DNA of 64,000 nucleotides, taken from Lutjanus erythropterus (Eukaryota; Chordata; Actinopteri; Lutjaniformes; Lutjanidae). Below are positions 23,351 through 37,400 of the stretch, in pieces (within the stretch, counting starts at the first letter, position 1; each line of letters opens with the position of its first letter). The notes beneath the pieces are model-generated. The model ran no database searches. It was not told where the DNA came from and saw only the letters and a list, made by a program, of their open reading frames with translations. The translations under genes and the position numbers were made by a program. The stretch lies in NCBI GenBank assembly GCA_020091685.1, contig CM034603.1, positions 32,907,696 to 32,971,695 of the forward strand, in the 5' to 3' direction.

Positions 23351-24002
23351 AGAGCACAGGGTCGCTCTTACAGCTGCACCTGGACAGCCACTACACATAA
23401 AATCACACCAGGAGTCCCCAAGTCCACGTTACAAACTGTAAATTAAGATTTGCCAGATGTTGCGGTAGCGGCAGAGGCAAACCCCACAGCTATCCAGACA
23501 GATTCTGCCACAGGCCAGCTGTCCAGGGAAAGACAAGGAGAAGAATGTATGAGGAAACTCAGCCCAGAAGCTAAAAATAGCCAAATTTTAGATACTGACC
23601 TAATGAGCAGATGTTGGGGAACAACATCCCCGTCCAATCTCACACACACACACACACATCATCAGCCTGCGGTGTACAGGCACGGCACTGATGACCACGG
23701 CCAGATGTCTCAGACACCGGCTCAGGAGAGACTGATTAAAAACACCACGCTGCCAAGAAAAGACGCTTCAAAAATAACTGTGGAGGAAAAAATAAGGCTG
23801 TGGTCATTGTCTGGTGTGTATTTGTGTGTTTGTGTGGCAGTGTGTCTGAGCGTAAATAGGTCACCCATGTTGACTGGTAGCCTTTATAAGCCTTTATATT
23901 TGGCCAGCAGAGCGTGGATCTCCTCAACCCAAGGATCCCTCCGTCCTAAGCTTTGTCTGGCTTTTTTTGCTTTCTCTCTCTCACATACACACTGACCCCT
24001 CC

Positions 24003-24004
<2 letters not shown>

Positions 24005-24075
<71 letters not shown>
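24005..24075. repeat. (CA)n microsatellite
   Basis: About 71 bp of uninterrupted CA; the second-longest in the window. Confidence 0.97.
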
Positions 24076-24077
<2 letters not shown>

Positions 24078-24433
24078 AGTACAGCCCTCTCAAAGAGACA
24101 CAATTTAGCATCAGTGATGCTGGAGCAGTGGAGCAGTCAGCAGGTTATTAGAGAAAGCTTTTTACATTTTATTGTTGCAAACAAACCGAGGTGCAAACTT
24201 GACACATTTTTACTTTTCACAGGAAAGCTGACAGTTTGTACTTTCCATTGCTAAGTAGTTATAAGTCCAATATTAAATCTGTGCTTAGTCACTCCATTTT
24301 AAGCCCAAGTCAAGTGTGGAGTACAGCTTAGCAGCTCTGTGGTACAGCTGCACTGAAGGGGCGGAGAGACGGGGAATGTAAACGTCAGGAGGGAAGACAA
24401 CTGTGGTAAAACTGCTCAAAGCAAAGAATTTCA

Positions 24434-25226
24434 TTAAAGGGATAGTTCAGATTATTTGATGTGGGGTTGTGTGAGGTACTTATCCATAGTCACTGTATTA
24501 GCAACCGATGGCGGTCGGCACCAGTTTGGAGAAGCAGACATGGGCACTGGCATGGAAGCAAAGCGATGAACTGCTGTGAGCAGGATCAGCATCAAAAGGT
24601 GTTTTAGCCACTTAATAAAAGGTCCACCTAAAAAAAAATCAATATCAGTTTAAGTGTATGCTATATTTAGAATATTTTCAGGGCTTTACTTTGCTGTCAG
24701 ACAGCCTTTTCAGACAGGAAATCACTGTTAAAGAAGCCAAATATTGCTCTCTGCAAAGCAACCAAACTCCATAGGCAAAATCAGTCATTTTACTTTGCAT
24801 AATATGTGAGTTGCTGATCTATTGCTGCTTCAATCTGTTTGTTTGTTTGTATTATTGTGTGACTTTGGTGAATATGAACTATCCTTTGAAAATATTGAAG
24901 TCTCACAATAACACAAACAAACTATCAGACTGAGGCAATGGTAGTCCAACAACACCCTTGTTATAAAAGGTAAAATGACTGATTTTGCCTGTGAAGTTTT
25001 GTTGGTTTGAAGAGAGCAATATTTGGTTTACTGACAGAAAAGGGTGTCTGATAGCAAGGTAAAGTAGTGAAAATATTCTGAATATAGCATACACTTTAAA
25101 CTGATACTGATTTTTTTAAGTGGATCTTTTTAAAAGTGTCTTTTGCTGCTACTCCTGTCTAATACACTGACTATTGATAAGTATCTCACACAACTCCATT
25201 TCAAATAATCCAAACTAACCCTTTAA
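24434..25226. mobile_element. foldback MITE, long copy of the TTAAAGGG family
   Basis: Begins TTAAAGGGATAGTTCAGATT and ends inverted TCCAAACTAACCCTTTAA. The arms extend inward for over 300 bp: GTATGCTATATTTAGAATAT (near 24656) is matched inverted near 25080, and CAAAATCAGTCATTTTAC (near 24775) is matched inverted near 24970. The element is therefore almost a complete inverted repeat of about 793 bp, with no coding capacity. Confidence 0.8.
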
Positions 25227-28004
25227 AGGCTGGAAATTCTCGGTGTGGCCCTATTATACATATACAAGAAACATCAACTAGTCCAAGTAAACATGTAAGT
25301 TTTCTTTTGTATGTCTGACAAGTCAACTCAAGTTTAATGGTGTGTCTTCTAATCAGAGTTTAAGTCTCTGAAAGGATTCACAGTGCCCACATTGTAAGTG
25401 GAATAACAAAAACAACAACGCCCAAACTTAGACTCATGATGATAACAAAGGAAAACTGTCATCACAACATAATTAGGCGGAACAGAAATGGAAGAAGCCC
25501 TGGGTGGAGGCTCACAGAGCAGCATCCCCACAGTGACGAGGCGTACAAAGCCTGGAGTGGGAACACAAAGATAAAGTATGAATAAAAAAAAAACGGAACA
25601 CAAAGAACGCTGTGAAAATGAACAGAATACAAACACTTGGCCAGCATGCATAAAGTCACGATCATCTGTCTACATCTCGACCGTCATCCCAGCGACACCG
25701 ACATGACAGTAAACCACAGCTCCCAGTGTTCACAGACTGCTCAGTGGGCTGCAGTGTGCAGCGTGAAGGACACTGCAGTTGTTTTGAGTTTGCAAAAAGA
25801 GACGCTAGTCATGACGGCGCTCCGTGCCATGCAATCCTACTGTAGCTGCTGCATCCTCTTCCTCCAAGAAGTCTGAGTCACTGAGGCAGCAAGTGTGAAC
25901 TGATTGAGACTGACAAGCTGCCTAGTTTGACCTTTAGCTGATTAGAGCGAAAAACACAAACCTTTGACTTGAGTGCTGCAGCTGTGTTTCAATGCTATGT
26001 GTAGGATTTAAACAATAATTTAAACACGTAAACTCTCGCTGAAACAAGTTGTGTGATCTCACGTTCAACTTTTTCAATAAAGGAAAGGCAGAAAATCTTG
26101 TTATTTTAAGATATGTTTAGACATTTTATTGTGAAAGTTATGCAGTGCAGGACATGGATTTGCTTGTGGATCTTTATTTATAGGAATCTGCCATAGCACT
26201 CGGGGACTACGGGCCCCCTCAGGACTCTACAGAGAGGAGGACGGAAAATATATAGGACTAAATGCACAACCAAACGACTTAATGTGATGGCAGTTTGTTG
26301 CAGCAGGTAGTTTAAAACCAAATGCACACCAATGCCTGTATTTATCAAACTGCCAAAAGTGAAATTTAAAAGAAATTCCACCTTTCCTCCTACTTCCAAA
26401 CTTAAAAGGCAGGACATTATTATTTACCACTATTATAGAGAATTATCGCCTGAATTTGCAGCTCCCCTCAACTTTATAGAGCTTTATGGCATGTTCAGCT
26501 CATTGTTTAGCCCTTCGGCCACAGCTTAACTGTTTTAGTTCACTTTTACTGCTCTCACAGTGTCGTTTTCAGCAGCAGCGGGCACAAAAAGTTTCAGCAA
26601 AAAAGAGCTCTAAAACCCAACTGCTCACTACCAGCTCAGCACCAAACAGCAGGCGAACACAATTAGCGACAACATGGCGAACACAGTGGAACATTTAGCT
26701 GCTAAAGAGCCAGATATTTCCCCGAGGAGTTGGTCGTGACTGAACGCGGAGTTAAAAGGGAATAAATATTGGATCACATTCATCAGGTGGTGAGAAACAC
26801 GACTGTAAATTAATTATCATGTTGCTCTGCAACTCTTGGATGTGTAAATAAGCAACCGTTTGCCAACATGTTCACCATATCAACTTAAAAAGAGATAATA
26901 TGTTAATGTTGTGTTTAAAGCTTGTGTCTGTTGCCCGCCCAGGTGGCCAAAAAATAATTGCAGGTTTACAGTAAAGGCCCGGACACATGATCAGCAGTGA
27001 AAACGCTTTGTGCAAGCTGTCCCATTGTTTTCCTATGGAGAGAGCAGTGGCGTCCAATTAAGCAGGCAGGAATAAGAATTGTGAATCACAGTTTATGAAT
27101 TTAGCCAAATCCAGAGCTAAAGGTGGTTCAGCCTTTTGTGTACCAGGCAGACAGGACGTAGCGGTTGAGGTGCTGTGCTTTGCATCTCTACCTTGTGGTG
27201 GGTCGGGGACAAATTTCCTATCATGTGAAGGCCCCTTATGAATAAAAGCGATTCGGCAATTCTTATGGTGTTTTGACATCCTTAAGATTAGATTCTAAGT
27301 GACTGCAGTAATGAAACAGGGATGAACTACAACTTCTGAGTGCAGTGATCAGGCCATGATGAATATTATGTTCTTAATATGTACAGTTTCAGGCCATTAT
27401 TGACAATTTACCCTTTTTTGTTCTCTTGTTTTCTGTGCTCCAGATTTTTTGGGAGGACCGTAAACTTGGTTTAGTGAGTGAGTGAGTCTGACTCTGGTGG
27501 CTCAAATATGTCTGGACATGTCCGATAAAGGTGCTAGACGGAGCGTCCATGTTTCGGGTTGTTTCCAGGTGGTAGTGGTGTTTGACTCTGAGACACCCCC
27601 AGTGTTTCAGAGCAGAGAAAAACGCTTATTTGTTCATGATTTTGAGACCTAATTTTATATACTTAGCGATTTTTTTTAATCGCTCTAATTTCGCTGGGTG
27701 GTTAATAACATGTTTCTGCGGTGTGACAAACTCAGAATACATAACGACACACAACAAGAATAAAACTTTTGTTTCCAATCATTTTCCATGGATCTTAACT
27801 GTCTGCACTTCAAAGTTTATAACTGAATTCTCCCTGTTGTACGACTTCTCTAATGTACATTTCCTGCTCCGCTTTTCCATTTCAGTTTATTTCCTGTCAT
27901 ATATACAGCACTTACCACTATGATGAGGGGTAAATGCTTGCTTCTGATTGGCTATTCCTGCCCTGAGCAGGTGTATAAGCTGTGATTTTCACTTGAGAGT
28001 TGAT
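25227..28004. other. noncoding
   Basis: No gene recognised. Open frames of 60-113 codons (for example 27582-27923) lack any recognisable domain. Confidence 0.5.
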
Positions 28005-28165
28005 CTTAAAGAGCAACTTAACACCCCCTGAATTTTTTTTCTGACCTTTAGTGGTTTAACTTCCGACCTTGCGGCAGTAATATAAAAATGTACCCTGGAA
28101 CCTCGTGACATCACTGACACTTATAGGAACAGCTTTACAGTCTGGTGTTAAGTTCCTCTATAAAG
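28005..28165. mobile_element. short TIR repeat (AACTTAACACC family)
   Basis: CTTAAAGAGCAACTTAACACC at the left is mirrored by GGTGTTAAGTTCCTCTATAA at the right, 160 bp apart. The inner phrase CTGACCTTTAGTGG resembles a common teleost repeat. Confidence 0.55.
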
Positions 28166-28462
28166 TTTGTCTGACATTTTGCAGTAAGTTGAAGTAAGTT
28201 GATTATAAATTTGTTTAATTCTTTAATTTCAACAATATACTATTTTACTACAAAGTGGCTTGTTAAAAGATTTATTTTAATTCTTATAAGTTTGATAAAC
28301 ATGGGCCTGTGGTCACACACACACTTTCACACAGTCACTTCTCGTCCACTGAGTAGAGGGCTGCTGAGCTGAGGATGCAAGGTAACATATCCTCACTGTC
28401 AGTCTCAATCCTCTCATAAACTCCTGACAACTTGAGTCTGCAGCACAGATACAGGCTTACAG

Positions 28463-28480
28463 CACACACACACTCACACA

Positions 28481-28519
<39 letters not shown>
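28463..28519. repeat. (CA)n microsatellite, interrupted
   Basis: CA repeat with CACT and CCCA interruptions. Confidence 0.95.
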
Positions 28520-28521
<2 letters not shown>

Positions 28522-29714
28522 CATCATCCTTTTGGGAAGCATCATCACCCCTGCGCTGATGACTGTCTCCTCGTACATCGAGATGATGTTTCGCGAAACG
28601 AGAGACGCTTTCTGACTCACGCAGCCTCCTACTGTACTGTTTCGCCTGAACCAGGTGATCCCCAAAATACTTCACAGGTCGCTGTGATTTCTCCGAGCTG
28701 ATGCGTGTCTGCATCTTTCCTGAGAAGCAAAGTGAGACGCCGCCGGTACTGACGATCTAGTTGGCAAAAAGTGGCACAAGCCAGGAAAGCCAAACTCCAG
28801 CAGCCTCAGTTCTCTAACAGCATCAAAGTCAGAAAAGAAACCGAACATCAGCGCGGGATGCTCAGTGCATCAAGAACAATGCCTGACAGCCACAGAGGAA
28901 CAAGAGCACAACAAACAAAAGCTAAAACAAGCTAAGATAAAACCCCACAAGACAACAAATAAAAAATTAATACAACGTGCTGCTTGTTCATTAAGGGGGA
29001 AAGAATCTCTCCCAGTCCTCAAATGACTTTCTCATATCCCCAAAACACTTCACTTTCATCATGATTCGTGCTAAAAATAAGTTTAACGTTGGAACGACTG
29101 GTTGCTGAACAACATGCACACTATAAATGTCCCTGCATTCAGACAGGAGCTGTCTGGGCTGGTGTGTGGGCAAGAAGTAGACAAACGCTAAGTGGATTAG
29201 AAGGGAGACGAGCCCAAAAGGTCGTTTCATCCGTGTGTGTGTGTGTTTGTATGTGTGTGTGTGTGTCATCACTTTGAACTTCACCAACACTGAGACCTCA
29301 GTGAGGGGCGCCGGGCACAGCGGGGAGTCTGACTGGCAAAATCCCCTGACACTGATCGCTTTGGTGTGTATCAGTTTCACTCAGTGCAGCAGACGTTAAT
29401 CTAAGTGATTAGACCCAAGCAGCTAATCCATAAAACATTGAGGCAACTAATCAATGAATATTCACCCAACCATGCAGAGTTTATTATTCCTGTCTTACAC
29501 TTTGAACACCGAGTAAATGTTGAAAGAGTGTGTCATCTCTACCCAGGGTTTCTGCAGGTTCACGCAGTTAAAAGGAAGATTTTTTAAGGCCTCTTTAACA
29601 CATTTTAATACCTGTTGAGTATGAGAGTATGATGGAGGACCAATCAGGACATTATGACTGATTCATTGTTATGTTTTTCTCAGAACTTCCCAACAGTTCA
29701 GAATGAAAAATTCA
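28520..29714. other. noncoding
   Basis: Only a short GT repeat near 29236-29268. No gene recognised. Confidence 0.5.
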
Positions 29715-29979
29715 GTAACGCTTCACTTTCCAGGTCCCATAATGTCATGGTAAAAAAGGTAATTGCCAAGTAATATATTTAAAATTTCTTAGAAATTATT
29801 CACAAACTACCTCCAAACTATTCCCAAATGTCATGGTAAGTATGTGATCATTTGTAAGTGTGTTATCACATACATACCATGAAATTTTGGGTAATTTGGG
29901 GCTAATAATCTCAGAAATTTCTACTATATTACTTGGTATTTACCATGAAATTTTGGGACCTGGAAATTGAAGCGTTAAC
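29715..29979. mobile_element. foldback MITE (GTAACGCTTCA ends)
   Basis: The left part GTAACGCTTCACTTTCCAGG then TCCCATAATGTCATGGTAA is mirrored by TACCATGAAATTTTGGGACC then TGGAAATTGAAGCGTTAAC. The body also folds on itself around 29840, so the whole 265 bp is a near-palindrome. Confidence 0.8.
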
Positions 29980-30481
29980 AAAATTTCTAATCATATAATG
30001 AATTAATTTAATGCAACCTTAACTAGGATAAATGGTATAAAATGCATGGATGAATGGATTAATCAAAATGATCAACTCAATTAAGATATTTCAGTTTTTA
30101 CTTGAGTTGTCAGATTCACAAGAATGGTGTGGCTGGCCCTGAAAACATATCAATCCAGCCATAAAAAAAAGTTTTTCAAGGTTTTTGAAGAATCCTGTTT
30201 CACGAGGTCCTTCAGCACACAGTCATGAATGTGCACCAAAAAAAAAGTCTCAGTGGTCCAGTAGTGAGAGAGAGATTAGCTTTGGACAAGCTGCAGGCCT
30301 GCACACACGCACATGCACTTTTCAAGACCTATAGATACCCTGCCTACCAACATTGTTTTGTTTGTGTGATTGTTTATTATCTAGTTAACTTGATATCTCA
30401 AACTCGAAACTTAAGAAAGAACTACTTTCAGGTTCTAGTTGCAGACCTGATTCCTGTTTCAAAGTCTGGATTTATTTAAAG

Positions 30482-30826
30482 ATCCAGATTTAGTGACATC
30501 CAGTAAGGTGAGCTTGTAGATTGCAACCAACTAAATACCACTCGCCTCACCCTCCCCTTCCAAGCATGTAGGAGAATCTACGGTGGCTGCGAAAAGACTG
30601 TATCTAGAGGCAGTGTTGGGTTTTCCTGTAGAAACACTGCAGACTCATTGGAAGAGGACCCACACCCTCTGTAGAAATAAACAGCTCATTGTAAAGTAAC
30701 AAAAAACTTTTCTCGTTTTCAGGTAATTATTGTACAATAATGAAAATATTCTCATGAATATTATACTCCATTTCTGACATATTCTGCCAATAATTCCCCA
30801 TAAATCTTACAAACCGGACCTTTGAT
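30482..30826 (+). repeat. widespread percomorph interspersed repeat
   Basis: Characteristic phrases in order: TCCAGATTTAGTGACATCCA, GATTGCAACCAACTAAATAC, GTAGGAGAATCTACGGTGGC, GAAGAGGACCCACACCCTC, ATAAACAGCTCATTGTAAAG, TCCCCATAAATCTTACAAAC. I recognise this from memory as abundant in spiny-rayed fish genomes. The formal family name is unknown to me. Confidence 0.6.
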
Positions 30827-31224
30827 ACATCACTTTTGAGCATGTTTGCATTTTTTTAAGACTATGCTATGTTGGACAGTGATAGTTAAGACACAGACAG
30901 ACAGAATCAAACCACTGATGCTGCAGTTACATGGTTCGGGTCTCTGGACTGTGTGAGTTTCTCACCAAATACTCCTGAAATCAAAGCAACACATGCATCC
31001 CATGATTGTCTATCTCTATTATGCAAAAGCAAATATGCAAACTAATTTAAATTGTCCACCCACAACTCTATGAAGTAAAATAAATTTGTCTAAGAGCGCT
31101 TAATTAAGTATGCAGTCAGGTCATTCTGATTGGTGTGTGGGTGTGTGTGAATGTGTACAGTAGGGGTGTGCAAAAACAAAAGTAAATCAATCAAAGTCCA
31201 GCCAAACCAATAATCCAGAGAGGA

Positions 31225-31330
31225 GAGAGGGAGACTGCTCAGGCAGCCATGGCCTGGCGGCTGTCACAAGATGCTAATAAAATCATTTTTTGTTTATTGA
31301 CATAGCAAATAAAGCTGACTGTGTGGCCTT
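31225..31330. other. candidate conserved noncoding element
   Basis: A compact, non-repetitive A+T-rich block with homeodomain-like words (CTAATAAAATCATT, TTGTTTATTGACA) between ordinary sequence. The call rests only on texture; conservation was not tested. Confidence 0.2.
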
Positions 31331-31821
31331 TGTGAAGGTATGTGATGCATCAAATGGATCTGTTTTTGCAGAAAATTGTATAGGTTGTGTTTTCACTGCG
31401 GCAAAGAAATGTGAAATAAATCAAATTTACTGCCAGTAATGCATTATGAAATCCACAAATACAAAGTCTATACTTGTGATTCAGAGAGAACTATCATGAA
31501 AACAACAATTTGAATCGATTATGCCGACACAGGAGTTAGCGTCTGTGCTGCCGTTGTTTTCTTGACGCATCTAGATCAGGCTGTTCTCGCCGTTCCTATT
31601 GTACTTCAGCGGGTGAGATGTTGCATCAAATGTGTCACTGAGAACATGCATATTGGGAAAATACAATATTCTTATTTCACTTCTTTGATGTCTTGTGCTC
31701 GTTTGCTCCATGCTTGATTTTGCTCCCACTCAATACTGGCTTTGTTATTTTCCTCTCTGTTATAATGAGCAACAGCGCTGTGCCGTCCAGAACATCAAAT
31801 CCATGACAAACAACAATGAAG

Positions 31822-31829
31822 AGTGTGTG

Positions 31830-31874
<45 letters not shown>
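31822..31874. repeat. (GT)n microsatellite
   Basis: About 50 bp of GT with one GCAT interruption at the start. Confidence 0.95.
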
Positions 31875-31875
<1 letters not shown>

Positions 31876-34430
31876 CACGGTTCAATCCTCTGAAGTGATC
31901 ATATCTGAACATCAGTATTTTTTTGCTGTGATTATTTTCTGTTCACTCGCTGCAAATGAGACCAGAAACTGAAGAGGAACTGAATGCGAATGCTTCGCTG
32001 AAACCATCCACCTGTTCTGCTGATCCTGTCTAGTCAGTCAGATTACAGTAATAACTGACAATTGTCAAAAATGAAAATTGGTAGGAAGTATTCCCAATCG
32101 CAAAACTAAGCACTCGGTGTCTCAGCTTTCACAGCGTTGGTATTTCAACCTTTATGTGAAACCCCCCTGAGAATTTGAACCTATACACACGCCCCCGCTC
32201 TCCAATCTCTCATTCTCCCGCCGTCTTTGTTTCCTCTTTTTTTTTATTTCTGGTTGTAATCTGACAGCTGAAGAGAGTCCTGTGTTTGACAGTCGTGATA
32301 AATATACACAGAGGGACGATGGGATTAAAGGGAAAAAACAAAACACTGCGGCATCCAATGAATCACTTCAAACGTTGTTTGTTCTCTTCAAAAGTGGAAC
32401 AAACATCTGTGAATTTATCTATAACCCTGCTGCATCCTGTGTGTTTCCCAGCCGTCACACACTTATATTACTGACCCCTTATCGAACAAGTACACACAGA
32501 CATTAATAATAGGTCTACACTCACAAAACTGATATCTAAACAGCAAATAAGACCAAAGCCAAAGATACAGCTGCGTTTAATTACATGTTGCACCTCTACC
32601 CATCCATACACATCAAAGATGCCTCACATATCTTGCATCCATTCGGTGCAATGATTGTGCACGTCCTCGGAAAATAACGCTACACAACCACCAACATGTG
32701 GTTAAACATCGAGTTTATCACCAGCCTAAGAGTCTACAGTCATACCAGCAGTAGGGCTTCTAGCTTAGCTGTAGCACAACAGTTTGAGATACATGCGTGC
32801 TAACTTTGCTAATTAGCATAACATAAAGTGCAGCTGAGGCTAAAAGACATTATTTTTTTTCATTAGAATTACTGTGAATCGCGTGGTGGGCAGTGTACAG
32901 ACCAACATTACAAGACATTACTTCTTCTTTCTTTCATAGGCTGTACAGCGCTCGGTTTTAGAGCTAGAGTGAAGAGGCTAAATCTTGGCGGTTCTATGGG
33001 TACCAAAGAGTCTGCAGACGTGCCCACTTTATGCTAATCCCACGTATTTTTTGGCAAAAACCACACATGCATGCATAAATGTGTCATTTCCACCTGTTCT
33101 AAAAATGGTATTTGAATGTTTCTGCATACCGGAGTACCTAAACAGTGTTGGCAGGGATGTAGCACAAAATTCTGGACTCTATTTATAGGCATTTTCTGCG
33201 GGCCCCTCCCTGCATCCACGGCTATTCATTCCATCTTCGAGGCCCTGTATACTCAGTCCCCCTTCTCTCCCCAGTCTGAAGCCCACAAGTATTGGAGTAT
33301 CACAAATTGGGTCTGACTGGAAAGCTGAGACTCTTGTGAATTCATTGTGCCCAGCTGTAGTCATGTGCGATGATCTTAGCCCCCGTAGTCGTCATTTTAT
33401 TGTAGTGAGACCATTTTTTGAAACCACAGAGCAATTACTTGTAGGGCACCCAACTGGCCTGCAGCGGCCGCCGGTGTTTAGGCCGCGGTGCTGCTCTAAT
33501 AGCTGAAGCTCTTGATTTGGTGTGAATACAGCCTCAGAGGAAAACAGAAAATTGCGAATGTTATGAGGAAACTTTCATGGTAATCCATTTTATATTTTAT
33601 ATTTCAGTCTGAACCAAAGTCATGGTGAACCTTTGGTCAGTTAGTGATTAGTCACAAGGCCAGAGTTAATGTTTAAAACGCTGCATTTTCATTGGCTGAC
33701 ACCAGTAAATATTTGATGTCTCATTACAGCAGTAGTAGTTTGAGGGGTGAATAGTTTCTCTGGCCATTCATATTTGCTGGAAATGTAATATTTTGAAAAC
33801 AAAAGCATTTCAGTCGACGCTCACATTTAGTGAACATGGATCCTTTTGTTTTACTCGGGGGCCTGGCACATTTAATTAGCAGCAGCCATTCTGATGATTC
33901 TCACACCCTGCAGTGTTTTGACCTGCTTTTCTCTGGCTCAAACCTGAGCACATGGCTACACACACTGAGAGGACACGCAGCATGCTCACACACAAACACA
34001 CACACACGAACACACAGGCAGATACGTGTAGTGTAATAAACAATCAACAGAGGGCAGCCCGGGAATCTAGCTTATTAGATCGGTAACCTTGCCTGCAACC
34101 ATATGGCCTCTGCTCAGGTGTGAAGTCAACTCTCTCAGACTCAAAGTCGTAGTAAACCTGCATACGCTATTTCTACCATGTACCATGTGACATCACACTT
34201 TCCCCTCCAGCACCTAATGAGGTCATGTGATCAGGAGGTCCAGGGTTTACTGCGTTATCATAAATCTTCAGCACAGCGGTCGTTTCAGCAGACGTTAGCA
34301 AAATGCCAGCGCTAAAAGGGGAACATCTTGGTTTGCTTCCCAACAAAAAGTCACCCACACATTATCAGTAAACTTAGTTCTGTTCGAGCTCTAAACATAC
34401 ATTCACTTATGTCACCAGCAGCTCTGACTC
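31875..34430. other. noncoding
   Basis: No gene supported. The block at 33000-33320 has moderate G+C and several short open frames on both strands but no recognisable domain. It may be an unnamed repeat. Confidence 0.45.
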
Positions 34431-34475
34431 ACACACACACACACACACACACACACCCAAACACACACACACACA
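34431..34475. repeat. (CA)n microsatellite, interrupted
   Basis: CA repeat with one CCCAA interruption. Confidence 0.95.
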
Positions 34476-37400
34476 AGCTCCTGGGGAAAGTCCTGAAGAG
34501 TGAATCAGAGAAACTTTATGCATCACAAGATGATGGAAATGTGTCCCTGACGTCCCTGTGACCATTTTTGTGTTTAAAGAGTATGGTCACCCGTGAAATG
34601 ACGTTCAGAAAGTGAAAGTTTTTCACAGACTATTTCAAGACTGATTGAACGTTCATATTTAGACGAATTTTACCGTGTTTTGCAACATTTTATGATATTT
34701 TTCATCCTCTACAATGTGCATCACGTTGAACCTTCACTAAGAAACTACAACCAAATGTGTGTTCATTCTTGTTTCTGCTGCTTTACCTCCTGTAATTTCT
34801 TCCTTTTTTGATTCCTGTCTTGTTATCATCCCCTCACTAAAATATTTATAGTGTGTCTTGCTTCCACTCTTTGCCAGTTTGTCTTCGTGTTATTGGATAA
34901 GTGGTTGAGTGTCCCAGCCTTTTCCTGGAGTTTTTCTCTCTGTTTAGTTTCCTCTCTGCTCAATTTATATGTACTTTGCATTTTGATATTGACCAGACGG
35001 ACAATCCCGTATGCTTTTTGATACACTGACTTTTGCAATAATTCATTCGCAATATACATATTCTGCCTCAAGTCTGCATTTTGGGTTTTCCTAGTTACCC
35101 TTCACTTAACACGTGTGACACTCTGTTGCCCTTTATAATACCCCTTTATAATACTTTATAATCCCAGAGTAGTCAAAGCTGTAACAAATACACAAGTTTG
35201 TGCATGCACACTGGCTAGAGCAGAAAATGCAATGCATTGTCCTTATTTTACATTAAGAATTTTGTCATTGTCCCGGAAGCTTCATTTTGGCAGCACACAT
35301 ATAGTTTGTTTGAACAAATTATAAAAATATTTTTTAAAAATGTGTTTTGTGACATGCTTGTATTGTAACTGCATTTTAATCTGTTGAAAAGACAGTAAAA
35401 AGAGGTCTTAAAGTTAATTTCTGTTAAGTTTTAGATACACATGGATATGGACGTCCATACTATGCATTCATTTCACCTTCATTGTCATATTTGTACGCAT
35501 TTTCTGAAAGCTTACTGATTCAGATGAAAGGGAGGACACGTCGATTTCTTTGAGGTAACTTTTGATTCTGAGCAGCGCCCTCTAGTGGATGTACTGGTTC
35601 ACATCTATGCCAACCTAAAGGATGTATGGAAGTATGTGGGCAGTGGCGGTTACATCGTTTGAAATGGACATATCTGTTTTTATCTGTAAAGGGAGCCTGT
35701 AGAAGTTCAGACCACATATCATTCAACCAGAAATCAATGTAATCCCAGCTGGTGGTTCACAGGTAAGTGAAGTGAAATAATGGGTCCCTAATTGAGAGAT
35801 TTTCCTTGCTTACACATTTGAACCTCATTCATCTGCATTCAGCAGCTCTGGCAGAGTCGCTACAGGTCTGGTCCTGTTATCCAGGATGGGGCTTTGCCTC
35901 ATTAGCGAGCAGATTTGGAGCTGCTACAGAGACCGTTTCCTCACGCTGAAAAGTGTACAAAATCACCTTTTTCTTGTTGGTTCAGATCTGAGTAGAGTCG
36001 CTGTGATGTATCGAAATGGCATGTGTGATTCGGTGCTGTATGTGCACTATAATGTTGTTTTAGGGAATGATGAGGCGCTCGCTCTGCAGATCAGAGGTTT
36101 GGGCTCATGCCAGCTGGTAGGCAGATAGAAGCCTTACAAGTCATTAAGTCTGGTGGTTGGTGCACGACTGAAGCTACACAAAGCTGCACGACTTGTGCCC
36201 GCGCACACACACGATTAAGCCTGTGTTTACATGGCTTTTTATTAGTGCATTGAGGAAAAGCATTTAGTGTGGCAATTGTTTATCCTGGGGTGTAATTAAC
36301 CAGCAAGTGCAGGGATTATTACACTATTAGCAAGAGTGCAAGTTAGAGAGGAAGAGTTAAGAATAGCAGGGAGATAAAAATCATTTAATCAAACTTGACC
36401 TGTCACTGAGAAGAAAAAAAAAAACTCACACATGGAGACACCAATCATTTTGAGCGACACGCAGTATGACAAGTGACTGAACAGCCTTGAATTAGTCTCA
36501 CCCTTTGGGGATCTGTGGCCTTATTACCGGCATGGATTGAAATGACTCATTAATTATCTCACACATGCTTCCAAAAGGCCTGGTCACCGCCATGAGCCTT
36601 TATTGACGGTATTTCCTCATGTTTTTTACATTTATTTGAATTATTCTTATACGCCAGTGCGGTACTGTGCAGGACACGCTGATAAATGAGGTCCCGCATG
36701 TTGCCAAAGAAGACAAATCTCTCCTTCATGTGAACAGGAGACTCTGTCATCACAACTCTGATTACGGGGCTCTAGACTGGATATGAAGGGAGTTCATTTC
36801 TGGTGTCATTTCCCTTCTAAAGGCTAATGAGTTTCTAGATAACAAAATGGTGGGGGTGATCCCAAGGGTTGGTCATTGGGAAGTGAAATCACGTCGTCTT
36901 CTCAGCGCCAACGGAGCAGCCGCAGATTGTGAGGATAGCTGCGCGATTGCCGTGAAGCAAAACATTTCCCTGGAGATGCCTCACCTGAAAGGCAACGGCC
37001 CCTTTTTCACCCTGTAAAGCATGTGTGTGTGTGTGTTTGTGAGTGTGTATGAGGTATGGGAGTGTGCTTTTATATCCCTTTGGTATCACAAAGAAGAGAA
37101 ATTAAATCAATTCTCCGGCTCGTTAGATAGGTGAAATCCAAACAGGGAATTTAAAACCAAGACAGAGGACGCCCCCTCGATATATACCACTGCAAATAAG
37201 ACAGGCGATGAAAAGAAATTGAAAGGAGAAGATTGAAACAGATAAGTGTAGAGCTGCATAATATGACCACGATGCGGGCGATGGATGGATTTTGGTACCA
37301 TGGGGAAGGAGATGATGGACATGGAGGACAGGAAAAAGTGAGCGTAATGGATGAAAGAGGAGGAAGAGATGGGGAGGGGAGAGGGGAGAGGGGGGGCTAG

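Noticed and set aside
23450-23995. 181-codon plus-strand frame
   Set aside because: No recognisable domain, ends with a CA-derived segment, and lies beside a MITE. Likely chance.
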